This document shows positions 45,450 through 56,530 of a stretch of 64,000 bases of DNA, in pieces (the first letter of the stretch is position 1; every line of letters begins with the position of its first letter). The translations under genes were made by a program, and so were the position numbers. The notes under the pieces were generated by a model, which saw only the letters and a list, made by a program, of their open reading frames with translations, did not search any database and was not told where the DNA came from. This DNA comes from Lactuca virosa (Eukaryota; Streptophyta; Magnoliopsida; Asterales; Asteraceae). The stretch covers positions 360,988,570-361,052,569 of the forward strand of contig CAKMRJ010000001.1 of the NCBI GenBank assembly GCA_928212115.1, in the 5' to 3' direction.

Positions 45450-46495
45450 GCCGACTCAACTCGTCGAGTTACCTCCTAACTCGACGAGTTCCTATACAAC
45501 TCAGACTCATGATCAACCGAGTCAACTCGTCGAGTCCCTTCACAGACTCGTCAAGTTCTACCTGGCATAGAATCGGGACAACCCGACCTCAACTCGTCGA
45601 GTCCCTTTCTCGACTCGCCGAGTTCCCCTGTCTGTTTGGGCTATCTTAATGGATTACGCCACTACACTTCAGATCCAAGCTTCATACTTCACATAAACCC
45701 TGAAAATGTCCTTTTAAGGGTAAAGTTTTTAACTTTACCCATTAATACCTCTTCTTAAAGGGTTTAGCTCAAACCCTAATTCCTTGGGACCTAGAACTTG
45801 GTCCTTAAGCCATCCATACACCAAACTAAAGCTTACAACCTCTGATCTAAACCCCTAACATTACTTGGACACGTAAAGTTCCCACCTTTTTCCACATGCA
45901 TGGCCTTTGGGGCTAAAAAGGACAATATGACACTCTATGGCTTGCATGGGGGCTCCAATGGCATAAAGTTTGCACCTTTATGTCATATCAGCCCCTCTAG
46001 GTCCTAGATCTAGAAGAGTACCCACTTGGGTCGATCATTCTCCAAAAGCTATCAATCTTGGACCAAAAACCCTCATAAAGATGGACATAAAGAGATCTAA
46101 TGAACTAATAGCCAAGATAGAAAATTGATTACCAGAAAATGTAGCAAATGGTATGTAGTTTCTTGATCTACTCTTTCCCTCTTGAGCCCTCTATCTTATT
46201 CTTCTTCTACAAGCTTCAAAAGTACACAACGATCATTCAAAATGACTCGCACTCTCAAATAAAGCTCCAGGGTTGCGTGGATTAGGGTTTGGGACATGGA
46301 GGCTGGAAATGAGGCTAATGGGGTGGGGGTTAAGGAGCTTAAATAGGGTGCAAAACCCCGAAATTAGGGTTTCACTCTCGCCGATCTACTCGTCGAGTCG
46401 AGGGCTCTTGACTCGTCGAGTAGATAGCTTAAACCCCGCGTATAATCTGTCCTCTACTCGACGAGTTAGGGCCACCAACTCGTCGAGTTACCCTT
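45450..46495. repeat. ACTCGTCGAGT palindromes, element D LTR
   Basis: Perfect or near-perfect 11-14-bp palindromes (AACTCGTCGAGTT, AACTCGACGAGTT, GACTCGCCGAGT) in two clusters, 45455-45625 (about seven copies) and 46385-46490 (about four). Confidence 0.85.
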
Positions 46496-46564
46496 TTAAA
46501 ATAAATAAATTAACGAGTTAAAAGCATACTAGGAACCAGGCGTTACAATTTTCCCCCACTTGTC

Positions 46565-49500
46565 TTAGACTTCGTCCTCGAAGTCTGTTGCGTCTGAAAA
46601 CAACTCCAGGTAGTGCTCCCTTATCTCCTCCTCAGGCTCCCAAGTCCACTCAGAACCCTTGCGGTGCAGCCACTGCACCTTCACTAACTGAACAACTTTG
46701 TTCCTCAAGGTTTTCGTCTTGCGATCCAGAATCGCCACCAGCCTCTCAATGTAGTTCAAGTTGTCGTTAACCTGAATATCTTCCAAGGGAATTATCGTTG
46801 AATCATCCACTAAGCACTTCCGCAACTGGGAAACATGGAAAGTGTTGTGGTCTGACCGAGCTCTGCTAGTAGATCTAACCGATACGCCACCTTACCCACT
46901 CAGGCTATAACCCTGAAAGGACCAATGTCTATGGGGCCTAGCTTTCCCTGCTTCCGGAACCGGATGAAACCTTTCCAAGGTGAAACTTTCAGGAGGACCA
47001 TATCGCCCACCTGAAACTCCAAGTTTGAACGCCGCTTGTCGGCGTAGCTCTTCTGCCGACTCTGAGCAGTCTGGAGCCTGCTCCGGACCTACTGGATCCG
47101 CTCTGTAGTCTTAAGTACTACCTCAGTACTCCCCATGACTCTCTGATCAACCTCACCCCAACAGATTGGGGTCCTACACTTTCTCCCGTAGAGCATCTCG
47201 AAAGGAGGTCGGTCTATGCTGGCGTGGTAACTGTTGTTATACGAAATTCCGCTAACAGAAGATACGTATCCCAACTGCCACCGAAATCCAAAACATATGC
47301 GTGTAGCATGTCCTCGAGAGTCTGTATCGTCATCTTGCTTTGTTCGTCTGTCTGAGGGTGGAAAGGGGTGCCGAAGTAGAGACGAGTACCCATCTCCTCG
47401 TGAAACCGCTTCCAAAACCTCGAAGTGAAACGGACATCTCAGTTTGACACCACCGAGACAGGCACTCCATGTCGTTCCACTATCTCGCGCACGTATATCT
47501 TGGCCAGCTTCTCAGCCTAGATACTCTCCTTGATCGGGAAAAAATGAGCACTCTTGGTCAACCGATCCACAATGACCCATATCTAATCTACTCCATGTGC
47601 GGTCCTGGGAAGCTTGGTACTGAAATCGATAGTGATAACTTCCCATTTCCACACCAGAATGTCCAACGGTTGCATCTTGTCGTGGGGGCGCTGATGTTCG
47701 GCCTTGACCTTCCTGTAGATCAAGCACCACTCCACGTACCAAGCAATGTCCCGCTTCATGCACGGCCACCAGTAATCAGGGCGAAGATTTCGGTACATCT
47801 TTGTCGCCCCTGGATGGATGGAGAACCTCGACTTATGGGCCTCATCCATCAGAACCTGTCGTACTCCGCCCCAGTACGGAACCCAGACCCTTCCATTCGG
47901 GGACAACAACCCTTGGTTGTCATTATCAAACGAGGCCACCCAGCCTACGATCCGCTCGCACTTCTGGCGATCTTCCTTCACGCCCTTGACATGCGCCTCT
48001 CTAATCTGCTCCGGTAATGGAGTAATCACTGTCATCCTCAGGCATATATCTCGAATCGGAGCCGTCAGCGCCTTGCGGATCAAGGCATCGGCCACCATAT
48101 TGGCCTTGCCCGGGTGGTAGAGGATCTCAAAGTCATTATCCTTCACCACATCTAACCACCGACGTTGCCTCATGTTCAGATTCGGCTGATCCACGAGGTA
48201 CGTCAAACTCTTGTGGTTCCTGTAAATGGTACAACGGACTCCATAGAGGTAATACCGCCAAATCTTGAGGGTGAAAACCAAAACCCCCAGCTCTAAATCA
48301 TGCGTCGGGTAGTTAGCCTCGTGAGGCTTCAGCTGCCTCGAAGCGTATGCTATAACATGACCCCGCTGCATCAGCACTGCACCCACACCTGCGATCGACG
48401 CGTCACAGTAAACCACGAAGTCATCAACTCCCTCGAGCAGAGTCAAAATCAGTGCCTCGCATAACCGCTGTCTGGGAGTCTCGAACGCTGCCTGGTGCTC
48501 AGGCCCCCAGCAGAATGTCACTGACTTCTTGGTCATTCGGGTCAAAGGAACAACGATCTTGGAGAAGTCCTGGATGAATCTCCGGTAATAACCCGCTAGA
48601 CCAAGAAAACTCTAAATATCTGTTGGAGACCTCGGAACCTCCCACTGCATCACGGCCTCAATCTTGGCCGGATTGACCAGAATACCCTTCTGGTTGACAA
48701 GATGCCCAAGAAACTGCACCTCACACAGCCAGAACTCACACTTGGAGAACTTTGCAAAAAGTCTCTCCCTCCTCAGTGTCTCCAGCACCTCCCTCAGGTA
48801 CTCCTCATCGGCATGCACACTTGGTTCATGAGATCCATGAATACGGCTGGAGCATTGGTGAGCCCAAACGGCATCACCACAAACTCATAGTGTCCATAGC
48901 GAGTCCTGAAAGTTGTCTTCTAGACATCCTCGTTTCTGACTCGCATCTGGTGATAACTCGATCGCAGATCAATCTTGCAGAACCAAGATGCACCCTGTAG
49001 TTGGTTAAACAAATCATCAACCTAGGGAGGGGGTAACGGTTCTTCATCGTTACCTTATTCAGCTCTCGGTAGTCTATGCACATCCGATGTGACCCATCCT
49101 TCTTATTCACAAATATGATCAGGGATCCCCATGGCGAACTACTCGGCCTGATAAATCCCTTGTCTAGCAGCTCTTGCAACTGCGTAGACAACTCCTGCAT
49201 CTCGGGAGGAGCCAATCGATATGATGCCTTGGCTATCGGAGCCGCACAAGGGACAAAGTCAATCCTGAACTCAACCTGTCTCTCCGGAGGTATCCCAGGA
49301 AAATCCTTCGGGAATACATTTGGGTACTCTCGCACGACCGGTACATCATCCATTGTCGCCTTACCATTATCCTGGGTATCCATAATATAAGCGATGTAAC
49401 CTGCGCAACCCTGCTGAAGGTAACGCCTCGCCTTCGTTGCTGAACATAAACCGGTCCGTGATGTGGCCTCTCGCCCTGGATCACTAACCCTCCCCCACTA

Positions 49501-49828
49501 GGAGTCTGAAACCTCACTAGCTGCTAATCGCAATCAATCAGTGCCCCATTTGGGCTCAACCAATCCATACCCACTATAACCTTATTCCCTCGCAGGGGAA
49601 TAAGAACCAGACCCACTGAAAACTACTCATCGAATAACTGTAGTGTACAACCTCTGTGAACCCTCGCAACCCTAACGGTCTTGTCATCTACTATCTCCAC
49701 ATCCAGTGGGCAATCCAGCTCCCCCAGAGCTCCTACGAATCGCTTGTTGAGCGCGAGCGACACAAAAGATCGGGTTGCACCCGAATCAAACAGTACCAAG
49801 GCTGATATATCATTCACTAAGAACGATC
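46565..49828 (-). pseudogene. Element D protease-RT-RNase H-integrase-chromodomain polyprotein (broken)
   Basis: Minus order: protease FLVNDISALVLFDSGATRSF (49825-49765), the linker with DFPGIPPERQVEF, RT entry SYRLAPPEMQELSTQL (about 49210), RT core with a frameshift near 49020, and the post-catalytic RT segment (48818-48612) ending in a stop. RNase H follows with YCDASIAGVGAVLMQ and YPTHDLELGVLVF (48545-48250). The integrase zinc region has CLIYRK where CLTCRK is expected, so one zinc Cys is lost. Next is the ITIDFSTKLPR region, a gap with broken catalytic core, YNNSYHASIDRPPFEMLYG (47220), and the chromodomain-like tail KVQWLHRKGSEWTWEPEEE ending at 46565. Most breaks are single stops or shifts. 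It is close to element A pol in wording and shares the upstream intron-like insert. Confidence 0.88.
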
Positions 49829-49894
49829 CTATAATAAACACATAAACATAAGCAATAATCAAAACAAATAAATAGATAATGAGAGAATACATAC
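49829..49894 (-). other. Intron-like insert at gag-protease junction, element D
   Basis: On the minus strand GTATGTATTC...TTTATTATAG, 66 nt, AT-rich, GT to AG. It happens to be in frame without stops, so the ORF reads through it, but the text (YSLIIYLFVLIIAYVYVFII) looks non-conserved. Its boundary phase matches the 67-nt insert of element A. Confidence 0.6.
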
Positions 49895-49971
49895 TCGTCA
49901 CAACATCGGGAGCCGCACATGCCTCCTCAGCAGTAAGCTGGAAAACCCTGCTCCTCACCGTAGGCACCTCT
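49895..49971 (-). pseudogene. Element D gag C-terminal stub
   Basis: The last 25 codons of gag (VFQLTAEEACAAPDVVT) match element A's FQLTTEEARAAPDVM just before the intron-like insert. The upstream gag is removed by fragment E at 49972. Confidence 0.75.
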
Positions 49972-50404
49972 TGTCACACCCCCAAACCGGAACGACGGTA
50001 ACGTTCGGGGGCGGAGGACGTCATGTTTAGTATCACAAGACATGTATTATAGTAATCAAAGTAACAAACAACCGTTGTATTAATATTAAAGTGTTGACAA
50101 ACTAGTGATTCATAAAAGATTGAATCCAAAAGTAAATAACAAAACAAGACATGAAACTACAGTACTTCATCTTCTGAATTCCAGCGCACGTACCTGTCTA
50201 CTAGTTTCCTGAGAATACAAGTTATTTTGAAAGAGTATATAAGCATTTAAGCTGGTGAGGTCATAAGTATTTTAGTGATGTATTAGTAAGTTGAAAGTTC
50301 TTTTAGAAACGTTCTCCTGTTCCTCCAGAAGATCCTATATCTTCTGATATGATGAAAGATAAGTAAAAATGACTCTACAATCCTTTCTATGAATGCTAAA
50401 TGAA

Positions 50405-51180
50405 TACAAATTATATAAAATCCAGATCAAACAAACAATTGATTGTGTGAATTTGCCCTAAGCCCACAACCAAACAAGGAACAGGGAATGAGGCGGAAGT
50501 CACACATCCCATTGTTTGTTAGATCTTTACTGCATATAACTCTGGTGTATTCATTTGGTACTCATGGAGTTAACTGTAATAGTTCCTTTATATTTGAAGA
50601 AAACATTCTTTAAGAATAACCCTTATTTTCTTTAGTAAAATGGTAACCATAGTAGTTCCTTCTATAATCACTTAGTTTATACAAGCTATATATAATCTAA
50701 TATCGAATGGATAGTTAATTGTGTGAAGCTGCCCTAAGCCCACAACCAAAGAAGGAACAGGAAGTAAAGCGGAAATCACACATCTAACTACCTATCGGAT
50801 ATTAGTTATATATAACCTTGATGTAAAAACTAAGGTTTTATAGAATTAACCACTTAAGGTCCTTTAAGTTGTACTGGATTAATAAAATGGATTAAACCTT
50901 TCACTGATAAGTTTCTAGTTTAGTTTAATCAATGTTCTATCTGAAAGTATGTTTTTGTACTAGAAAACGGTGTATTGAATTGTGTATACTATGACCTGGC
51001 CTATACTCGGTACTCCTTATGATTACTTGGTGTATACGGAATATATATATAGTCAATATCGAATAGATAGTAGACTGGGTGCATCTGCTCTAAGCCCACA
51101 ACCAAACAAGGAACATGAAATGAAGCGGAAGGCACACATCCTACTATCTGCTGGACTCGATTAATATATATCCCTAATGT
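50405..51180 (-). repeat. Three stem-loop modules in fragment E
   Basis: Cores (reverse complement of CTGTTCCTTGTTTGG or variants) lie at about 50470, 50747 and 51102. The middle module pairs CTAATATCGAATGGATAG with the reverse complement of the other arm, CTAATATCCGATAGGTAG. Its core has AAGAAGG for AACAAGG, yet the arms still pair. Confidence 0.75.
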
Positions 51181-51346
51181 ATCTACCAAGGAATCATAAA
51201 GTTAGCATTATAGGCCCCCTTCTAACTGAATGTTCATGTTATGAGTAAGTTATGTGGCGTTATTCTAATATTTGGACAATTACTAGAAGTAATGAAATCT
51301 TGTACTCTTAACGCCTCAGTCGATACTACTGTGAGTTTTTTATATA

Positions 51347-51860
51347 TTTATGTGTTTTATTTATTATTGTCCGGTACTTTGTAGATGTACCCTTTATAAA
51401 TAACTCCAGTATCATACTTGTGTTTGCTAACCCTGGTACGTTGTATTTGTACATTTGTTAGTGTAAACCCGGTATGATGTATTACCTCGTGTTTGCTAAC
51501 CTTGGTACGTGGTATTCGTACCGTTGTTAGTGCAAACTCGGTATGATGTGTTTTGTATCTGTTTATGTGTTTTATTTATTATTGTCCGGTACTTTGTAGA
51601 TGTACCCTTTATAAATAATTCCAGTAACATACTAGTTATACTGGGAATATATAGTATAAGTGTGTAATTCATGATTTGTTCTTCTGTTATAGTTATAGTA
51701 TGTTCCTCTTTGTACTAGTTATAGTATGCTTCTCCCTGTACTAGTTATAGTATGCTCCTCCATGTACTAGTTATAGTATGTTGCTCCCTGTACTAGTTAT
51801 AGTATGCTCCTCCCTGTACTAGTTATAGTATGCTCCTCCCTGTACTAACTATAGTATGAA
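51347..51860. repeat. Tandem expansions private to fragment E
   Basis: A phrase containing TCCGGTACTTTGTAGATGTA occurs twice, about 213 bp apart (near 51370 and 51583), with related CCGGTATGATGT phrases between. Then about six units of 26-27 bp (TAGTTATAGTATGCTCCTCC) occupy 51690-51857. The B LTRs have only one or two related units. Confidence 0.75.
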
Positions 51861-52156
51861 CTAAATCCCTAAACTATACTATTATAGTTTACTAGTATGT
51901 TTGTTTGAACTGTTATTACCTTGAAATAAAGACTCATTTATCTACTAAGTTATGATTGTACTTTAAAAACGGAGTTTTTGGAATGATTTGATCACTTATA
52001 AACACATATGCAATCCTTAAAAAATGATGTTTATTACAAAATATTTACACAATTATCATTGTGTTCAACTTGTATCCCCCCCCCCCTTAAAAGTATTTAA
52101 AACATTTAAAAGATTGATTATAGGGTTATGAACTCACCTTATGTGGGTGATTCAAT

Positions 52157-52488
52157 TGCACCTTCTGATGAACCAATGAATCGAGTAATGAATTAATCAG
52201 GGTATGAATTCAAGTAAGAATATGAGATTTGAACACACGATGTAAATATGATCTTGTTATGCTCTATTACGCTTTCGAATTCTTTACAGAGAATAGTAGA
52301 CAAGTCAGTAAAAGTTCTTATCTAACTCTAGTAAATAACCCTATTTATAGGGAACTGAAAGCATACAAAAAATATACTAAGGCATTGACTCTAAAGCTTC
52401 GAATAAAAGCGCCCTAGTAAAATACATTACAAAATATTCGAAGAGTCCAAAACATACTTCGACTAATTACAACAATTCGACCCTTACA
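52157..52488 (-). repeat. Element F 3' LTR (left edge inferred)
   Basis: The right edge CGACCCTTACA (52488) is set by the adjoining polypurine tract. The left edge TGCACC at 52157 is where similarity to the B-type LTR stops. That predicts a 332-bp LTR and a target duplication TCAAT. The other LTR is outside the window. Confidence 0.55.
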
Positions 52489-52489
52489 A

Positions 52490-52500
52490 TCTCCCCCTTT
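52490..52500 (-). promoter_or_regulatory. Element F polypurine tract
   Basis: Reverse complement AAAGGGGGAGA lies next to the LTR start TGTAAGGG. Confidence 0.8.
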
Positions 52501-52519
52501 GTAATCATAGTCGAAGTCT

Positions 52520-53450
52520 TCAATTTGTAAGAAGTGTGATGGAATACAAAAATACTCTTCGAATCTCCGTGTACCAGGAGATAATCTTCTTCAGCTCTTT
52601 CTTGTCGCCTTCATTGTTCTTCTTGCAATGATTCATACGAACAATCAATTTCGTATATTGAGATGTTGAATATCTCTCGACTTCACTTGCTTGGAATAAG
52701 AACCGTTTAGACTTTCCAGCTTTGTCTTTTCCTGCGAAAACAATTCCAAAAGGCTTCAGGCAAATTTCACCATCAACATACTTCTTCAATTCAACCCGAG
52801 TCTTTGTAGGAGCCATCGGAGCTTTAATTTCCATTCCTTTAGCAGTAGCTAATTCAACATCCGTTAGTGCCAAGCACTCATAATAGTTTTCGATAAAAAT
52901 CTTGATGTGAGCTACTCCAAGCTTGAATTCATCTCGTTCTTTGTTTTGAAGGTATGAGAATGATTTGTCTTTCAAAAGTAATGCAACTTGTATAAGATCA
53001 TACAAGTTCATTAATGGAAAATCTGCAACAGTGAATTCGCAAATATTTCCATTTGCCCTGGCAACCACATACTTAACGTTTTGGACTGTGTTTTTGAAAA
53101 CCACATCCTTTTTCATACTTATGACCTTCTTGATTTTTATTGAAGACCAAAATTCCTCAGGGGCTTTTCCAAGAACAGCATGAAAACGAATTTTCATGTG
53201 TGTACCTTCATCTTTATTTTTAAAATTCCCTTCTGCTTTGAACTGAGGCATGATAAACATCATTTCGTTTATGGGAAAATCCAGCTGGCCTGCATCAGTA
53301 TTTGTGACCAAATAACTCTTCTTTGGTTTCTTCTCAAATGAATACATGTGATTGAATGCAACCTTGGCCTCGATTGTTTCATAGTTATAGTGTTTAGTTG
53401 GATTCCCTTTATCCATTCCCTTCGGATCATTTGCTCGCTAAGCCATAATG
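52520..53450 (-). pseudogene. Element F extra coding region, C-terminal part
   Basis: About 300 codons (from MDKGNPTKHYNYETIEA to the stop at 52520), joined to the coiled-coil part upstream by a frameshift near 53490 and a TAG near 53440. It is lysine-rich with mixed hydrophobic segments (VADFPLMNLYDLIQVALLL) and several KK clusters (KKNNEGDKKELKKI). There is no transmembrane segment, signal peptide or recognised fold. It lies just upstream of the polypurine tract. In SIRE-like elements the region in this place is called env-like. I see nothing here that shows an envelope function. Confidence 0.55.
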
Positions 53451-53457
53451 CTTTGAA

Positions 53458-54640
53458 CTATTCCGAGCTTTTCGATTTCAGCATCAACTTCAGCCTTCTT
53501 TCTTCTTTTAATTTTTCCACAACAATCGATTTCCCTTTATCTTTCCATGCTTGATTTTCAGTTGTCTCTTTTGGTTTTGAACCACTCCCACCAGTCTCCG
53601 AAGATTTACCAATCACAATTCCTTTCGAAATTGGTCTTGCAATTGGCATTGTTGTTACGACTGTTGAAGTCACCTGTTCAGCAGAAACAATTATTGGTTT
53701 TGTTGTAGGGATTTCCGAAGAAAAGACTTTTCCCACAACTTTTGCATCTTCTCCACTAGTCTTCGACTCACTAGTTTTTCTTTCTCCCCCTTGCACCCCT
53801 GTGAAAACAGCTGGGGCATTTGTGGTTGGAAGAAGACTTGATATGCGAAAGAGAGGAGCAAGTTGCTTGTTGAGAATGGCTTCGAATTGGATAAACTTCT
53901 GAGATAAAAATTCAGGAGTAATCAATGGAGAAGAAACCGGCCTATCAGAAAACTCTTTTAACTCCTTAAGCAACTTAAGCACTTCTTCAAAGCTTTCACT
54001 TTCGGATGTTGAAAGTTGAGTAATTTGAGGACTCAAATTTTCATACAACTTAACAAATCGAGTGACTGCATCACAAATGATATCAACCTTTTGATGCAAT
54101 GATCTATAGTCATGTTGAATAGTTACTATTTCTCTTTTCATATCTTCACGAAGTTCGTGAATTTGCAAGTTGACATCCTCTCGAACTTTCTTTACATCTT
54201 GAATAAAAAGAACATGTCGTTCCTTTGCAACATTCTTCAATTCTTTCAGATTACCAGCAAACTTCGAACTCTGAGAATTGATCCGAATTTCATTGTTTTG
54301 ATCATTATGATCAATCTTCTCCAAGACTCGAGATTCAGAATCTTTAAGCATCCCCGATACTTTACTTATGATTCTGGATTCAAACACCTTCAGCAATGAA
54401 TCAACTTCAACACTTGAAACAGACGAACCAACCCCTAGATCTGCTTGGGATTGAATGACAGAATTCAACTTTTGATTTAAAATCTTAAACTGCTTCATGG
54501 TCATCAGCATGTGATCTGGAAACTACTCTTCTTCTTCTTCATGAAACTCCAAATCTTCAAACATACCGCCAAACCCCTCATTATCAGTCTCTGTCTCCAT
54601 ACAAATAGTTTCTTGAATAGGTGAAGTTGTTTTGGGTGGC
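53458..54640 (-). pseudogene. Element F extra coding region, central coiled-coil part
   Basis: Minus-strand frame 54510-53458 (350 codons), with a further 40 acidic codons upstream between two in-frame stops (TAA at 54649, TAG near 54527). Heptad-like patterning with E/K/L/I dominates the first 200 residues (FKILNQKLNSVIQSQ, LKDSESRVLEKID, VKKVREDVNLQIHELRED), which predicts a long coiled coil. A Ser/Thr/Pro-rich and basic tail follows. A coiled coil is also described for the env-like protein of SIRE1. No membrane-spanning helix is visible. The frame is the same as the N-terminal part, so the two were one ORF. Confidence 0.6.
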
Positions 54641-54648
54641 TCAGTAGA

Positions 54649-56272
54649 TTAAGAAGAAACAATAGACGTAAAGGGTTGATCAAGAATGTGTTCGAATGTT
54701 GGGGAATCTGTTGTTGAAGTAAGAGGAGTAGAAGATAATGGTAAAGAAACAGTACTTGCAAAAGGAGCAGAAGTAGATGGATCTGTAGCTTCATTTTTCG
54801 AACCTCCTTCACCCATATTGACATTTGCATCCGTATCAGATACGTGTGCAGGGATGCCTGAAGTTCGAACCTCCTTAGGAACTGATTTGGCAATCGAATC
54901 TTCGGGTGGTATGACAACTGTCTTCTCAGGAGTGAAACTTTTGGTGATAAGAGTAAAATCTGGAGTTTCAGGAATTCTTTCACTATCATCATCTGTTGAC
55001 TCAGTAGAGATTACAAGTTTTCGAGTCTTCTTCTTCTTTTTCTTTGATAAATGCTTTGCCATGTCTTCAGCCCTTCGTTTCTTGGACACCAGTGAAACTG
55101 GTGCGGGTACTTCTCTAATTAGAATCCCTTGATGAGTTATTTGAGGTTTTCGAACCACTTTGTGCGTTGGAGACTTGCTTTTGTGAGTGGACTTCATTTT
55201 AATTCTTCGAAACATGCCAGTCTTCGAAGGAAGGACTACATGTTCTCGTGTTTCTTCAATAATGGGCTCAATTACTTGAGTCTCAACAACAGTCACTTCA
55301 ACTATTTCAGGCTTCTTCTTTGGAAATTTCGAAGATCTGGACTCAGTTTCATGCTTTCTCGACTTCTTGGTTTTCTTATCATCTCCTCCCAGTAAAACAC
55401 CAGTTTTAATTGAAGAATCAATTGTCATCAAATAGGCTACCAATACAGGGTTCGAAGAATCAACTCTTTTAAGCATCGCATCTGGAATACGAGCAACTGT
55501 AGGAAAAACATCAGCATTATCTGTAACCTCCTTCGGATAGTGGTAAGATTGAAAAACTGCTTTGTCTTCATCAGTGGGTACCAAAATCCCTTCCTTATTG
55601 TAAAAGTGTTGCAGAATCAAACTCCAGTATCTTGCACACGAAATACCATGAATAACATTCGTGTGTTCTACACCCTTTTGGAATTCCTTCCACAACTGTG
55701 TAGAATAATCTACTTGAAGATCATAGTAGATTCCAACAACCATGGCATAAACCTCCATTCTTCCTTTATCAAGGCCAGCTGATCTCCCAGTCAAACAGCG
55801 TAGAAAAATACCAAATAAGAAATTCCAAATTCGTGGAAGACCAGATTTCTTAAAATCACTAATCTTGGACAATGGTGGCTGATATCCCATCTCATTAAAC
55901 ATGTGAACGATTTGTGGAAAAGTAAATGAAACATATGGAGGCAAATTCGGAATATCAAGAATTTGGCAAAATAGTTTCTTGGTTAGCCTGACCTTTTTGT
56001 CGTTCACCAGATGAAAAGTAATCGTATCAGTTGCTTTGTTATATGTCGCGGTTGATCCTGCTTGAGAAAGCCAGGACAATGGAACAGAGAAAGAGTTGAA
56101 CATCGCTTTGGCCAAAACCGAGTTCTTCAAAGCAACTATGAGCATCTTTAATTCTTCCGGGTACTGAGAAACGTCACCCTCCAAGTAGTAGTTTGTTGCT
56201 TGAATCTTCATTATTTTGTAATGAAGAGGCATCTTCAGTGGTATGAGAATCAACATGAGCAGAAGTCGCCAT
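54649..56272 (-). pseudogene. Element F extra coding region, N-terminal part
   Basis: A 535-codon open stretch (56256-54649). The likely original start is the ATG at 56272, in a good plant context (AACAATGGC) but a different frame, so an indel near 56180 is implied. Residues 40-230 form a globular-looking domain (FNSFSVPLSWLSQ, RLTKKLFCQILDIPNLPP, FGIFLRCLTGRSAGLDKGRM, EVYAMVVGIYYDLQ, then HGISCARYWSLILQHFY). It vaguely recalls the plant-transposon-protein domains found in other retroelement-associated ORFs. Residues about 290-535 are low complexity, Ser/Thr/Pro/Glu-rich, with a basic run SKKKKKKTRK that could be nuclear-targeting. I do not recognise a firm family. A TATA-like promoter region lies upstream. 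Confidence 0.6.
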
Positions 56273-56530
56273 TGTTAGGGTTTGAAGATGATGATGAACA
56301 GAGAATTTTGGGAAATTTGCTTTTGATCGCGTAAACTGACAATGAACCCTGGAATTCCCTTTTATATGTAACCCTTAAATTTGAATTTGAAGCGGGATAT
56401 GTATTTAATGATATCCGACGTGGCACCTTGAAAACCGGACCATTACTGCGTAAAAGTAGCCATGCGTCAAAAAGTAGCTGTCACATCACCTTGAAAACGG
56501 ACAGAATACCATACGTCATTTATAAACAGC
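56273..56530 (-). promoter_or_regulatory. Promoter-like region before element F extra ORF
   Basis: On the minus strand a TATATAAAAGGG-like box (about 56357-56368) lies some 87 bp before the ATG at 56272. Further upstream are a TGACGT core (reverse complement of 56513-56518), a GACGTGGC word (plus strand, 56417-56424) and a direct repeat CACCTTGAAAAC (56424, 56488). These are hallmark words of plant promoters, but chance occurrence cannot be excluded. Confidence 0.4.

Larger units (their letters stand above)
44825..46547 (-). repeat. Element D 3' LTR
   Basis: In plus coordinates the right end GGCGTTACA (46547) is secure, because the polypurine tract follows. The left end TGTCTCCCC at 44825 is inferred from the TG...CA rule and the TA tract border. 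It contains a splice-donor-like ACGAG|GTGAGT (GT at 45265-45264), two GGGTC..GGCACCAAGGC..GACCC hairpins (45168-45245), a GC-rich tandem array (44870-45150) and ACTCGTCGAGT palindromes. No partner LTR is present in the window. Confidence 0.7.
44825..49971 (-). mobile_element. Element D: Tekay-like chromovirus, truncated in gag
   Basis: Minus-strand element related to A. It has a 3' LTR on the left, polypurine tract GTGGGGGAAAAT (reverse complement of 46548-46559), pol, protease and the last part of gag. At 49972 the gag sequence stops where fragment E begins. The rest of gag, the primer site and the 5' LTR are not in the window and may lie beyond 64000 if E and F are insertions. Confidence 0.85.
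49972..52156 (-). repeat. Fragment E: element B-type LTR, truncated
   Basis: The plus strand begins TGTCACACCCCCAAACCGG, the reverse complement of the element B LTR end, and continues collinearly through three stem-loop modules, the short TA tract and an 11-nt C run to TGTGGGTGATTCAATTG (52144-52158). That corresponds to about 12590 in the B 5' LTR. The remaining 0.9 kb of LTR is missing. Element F begins there, so F probably inserted into this LTR. E is more diverged than the two B LTRs are from each other and has private tandem expansions. Confidence 0.85.

Noticed and set aside
54504..54992. A 162-codon leucine-rich minus-strand ORF that might look like membrane segments
   Set aside because: It is a shifted frame over the Ser/Thr-rich end of the element F extra ORF; composition comes from CT-rich codons.
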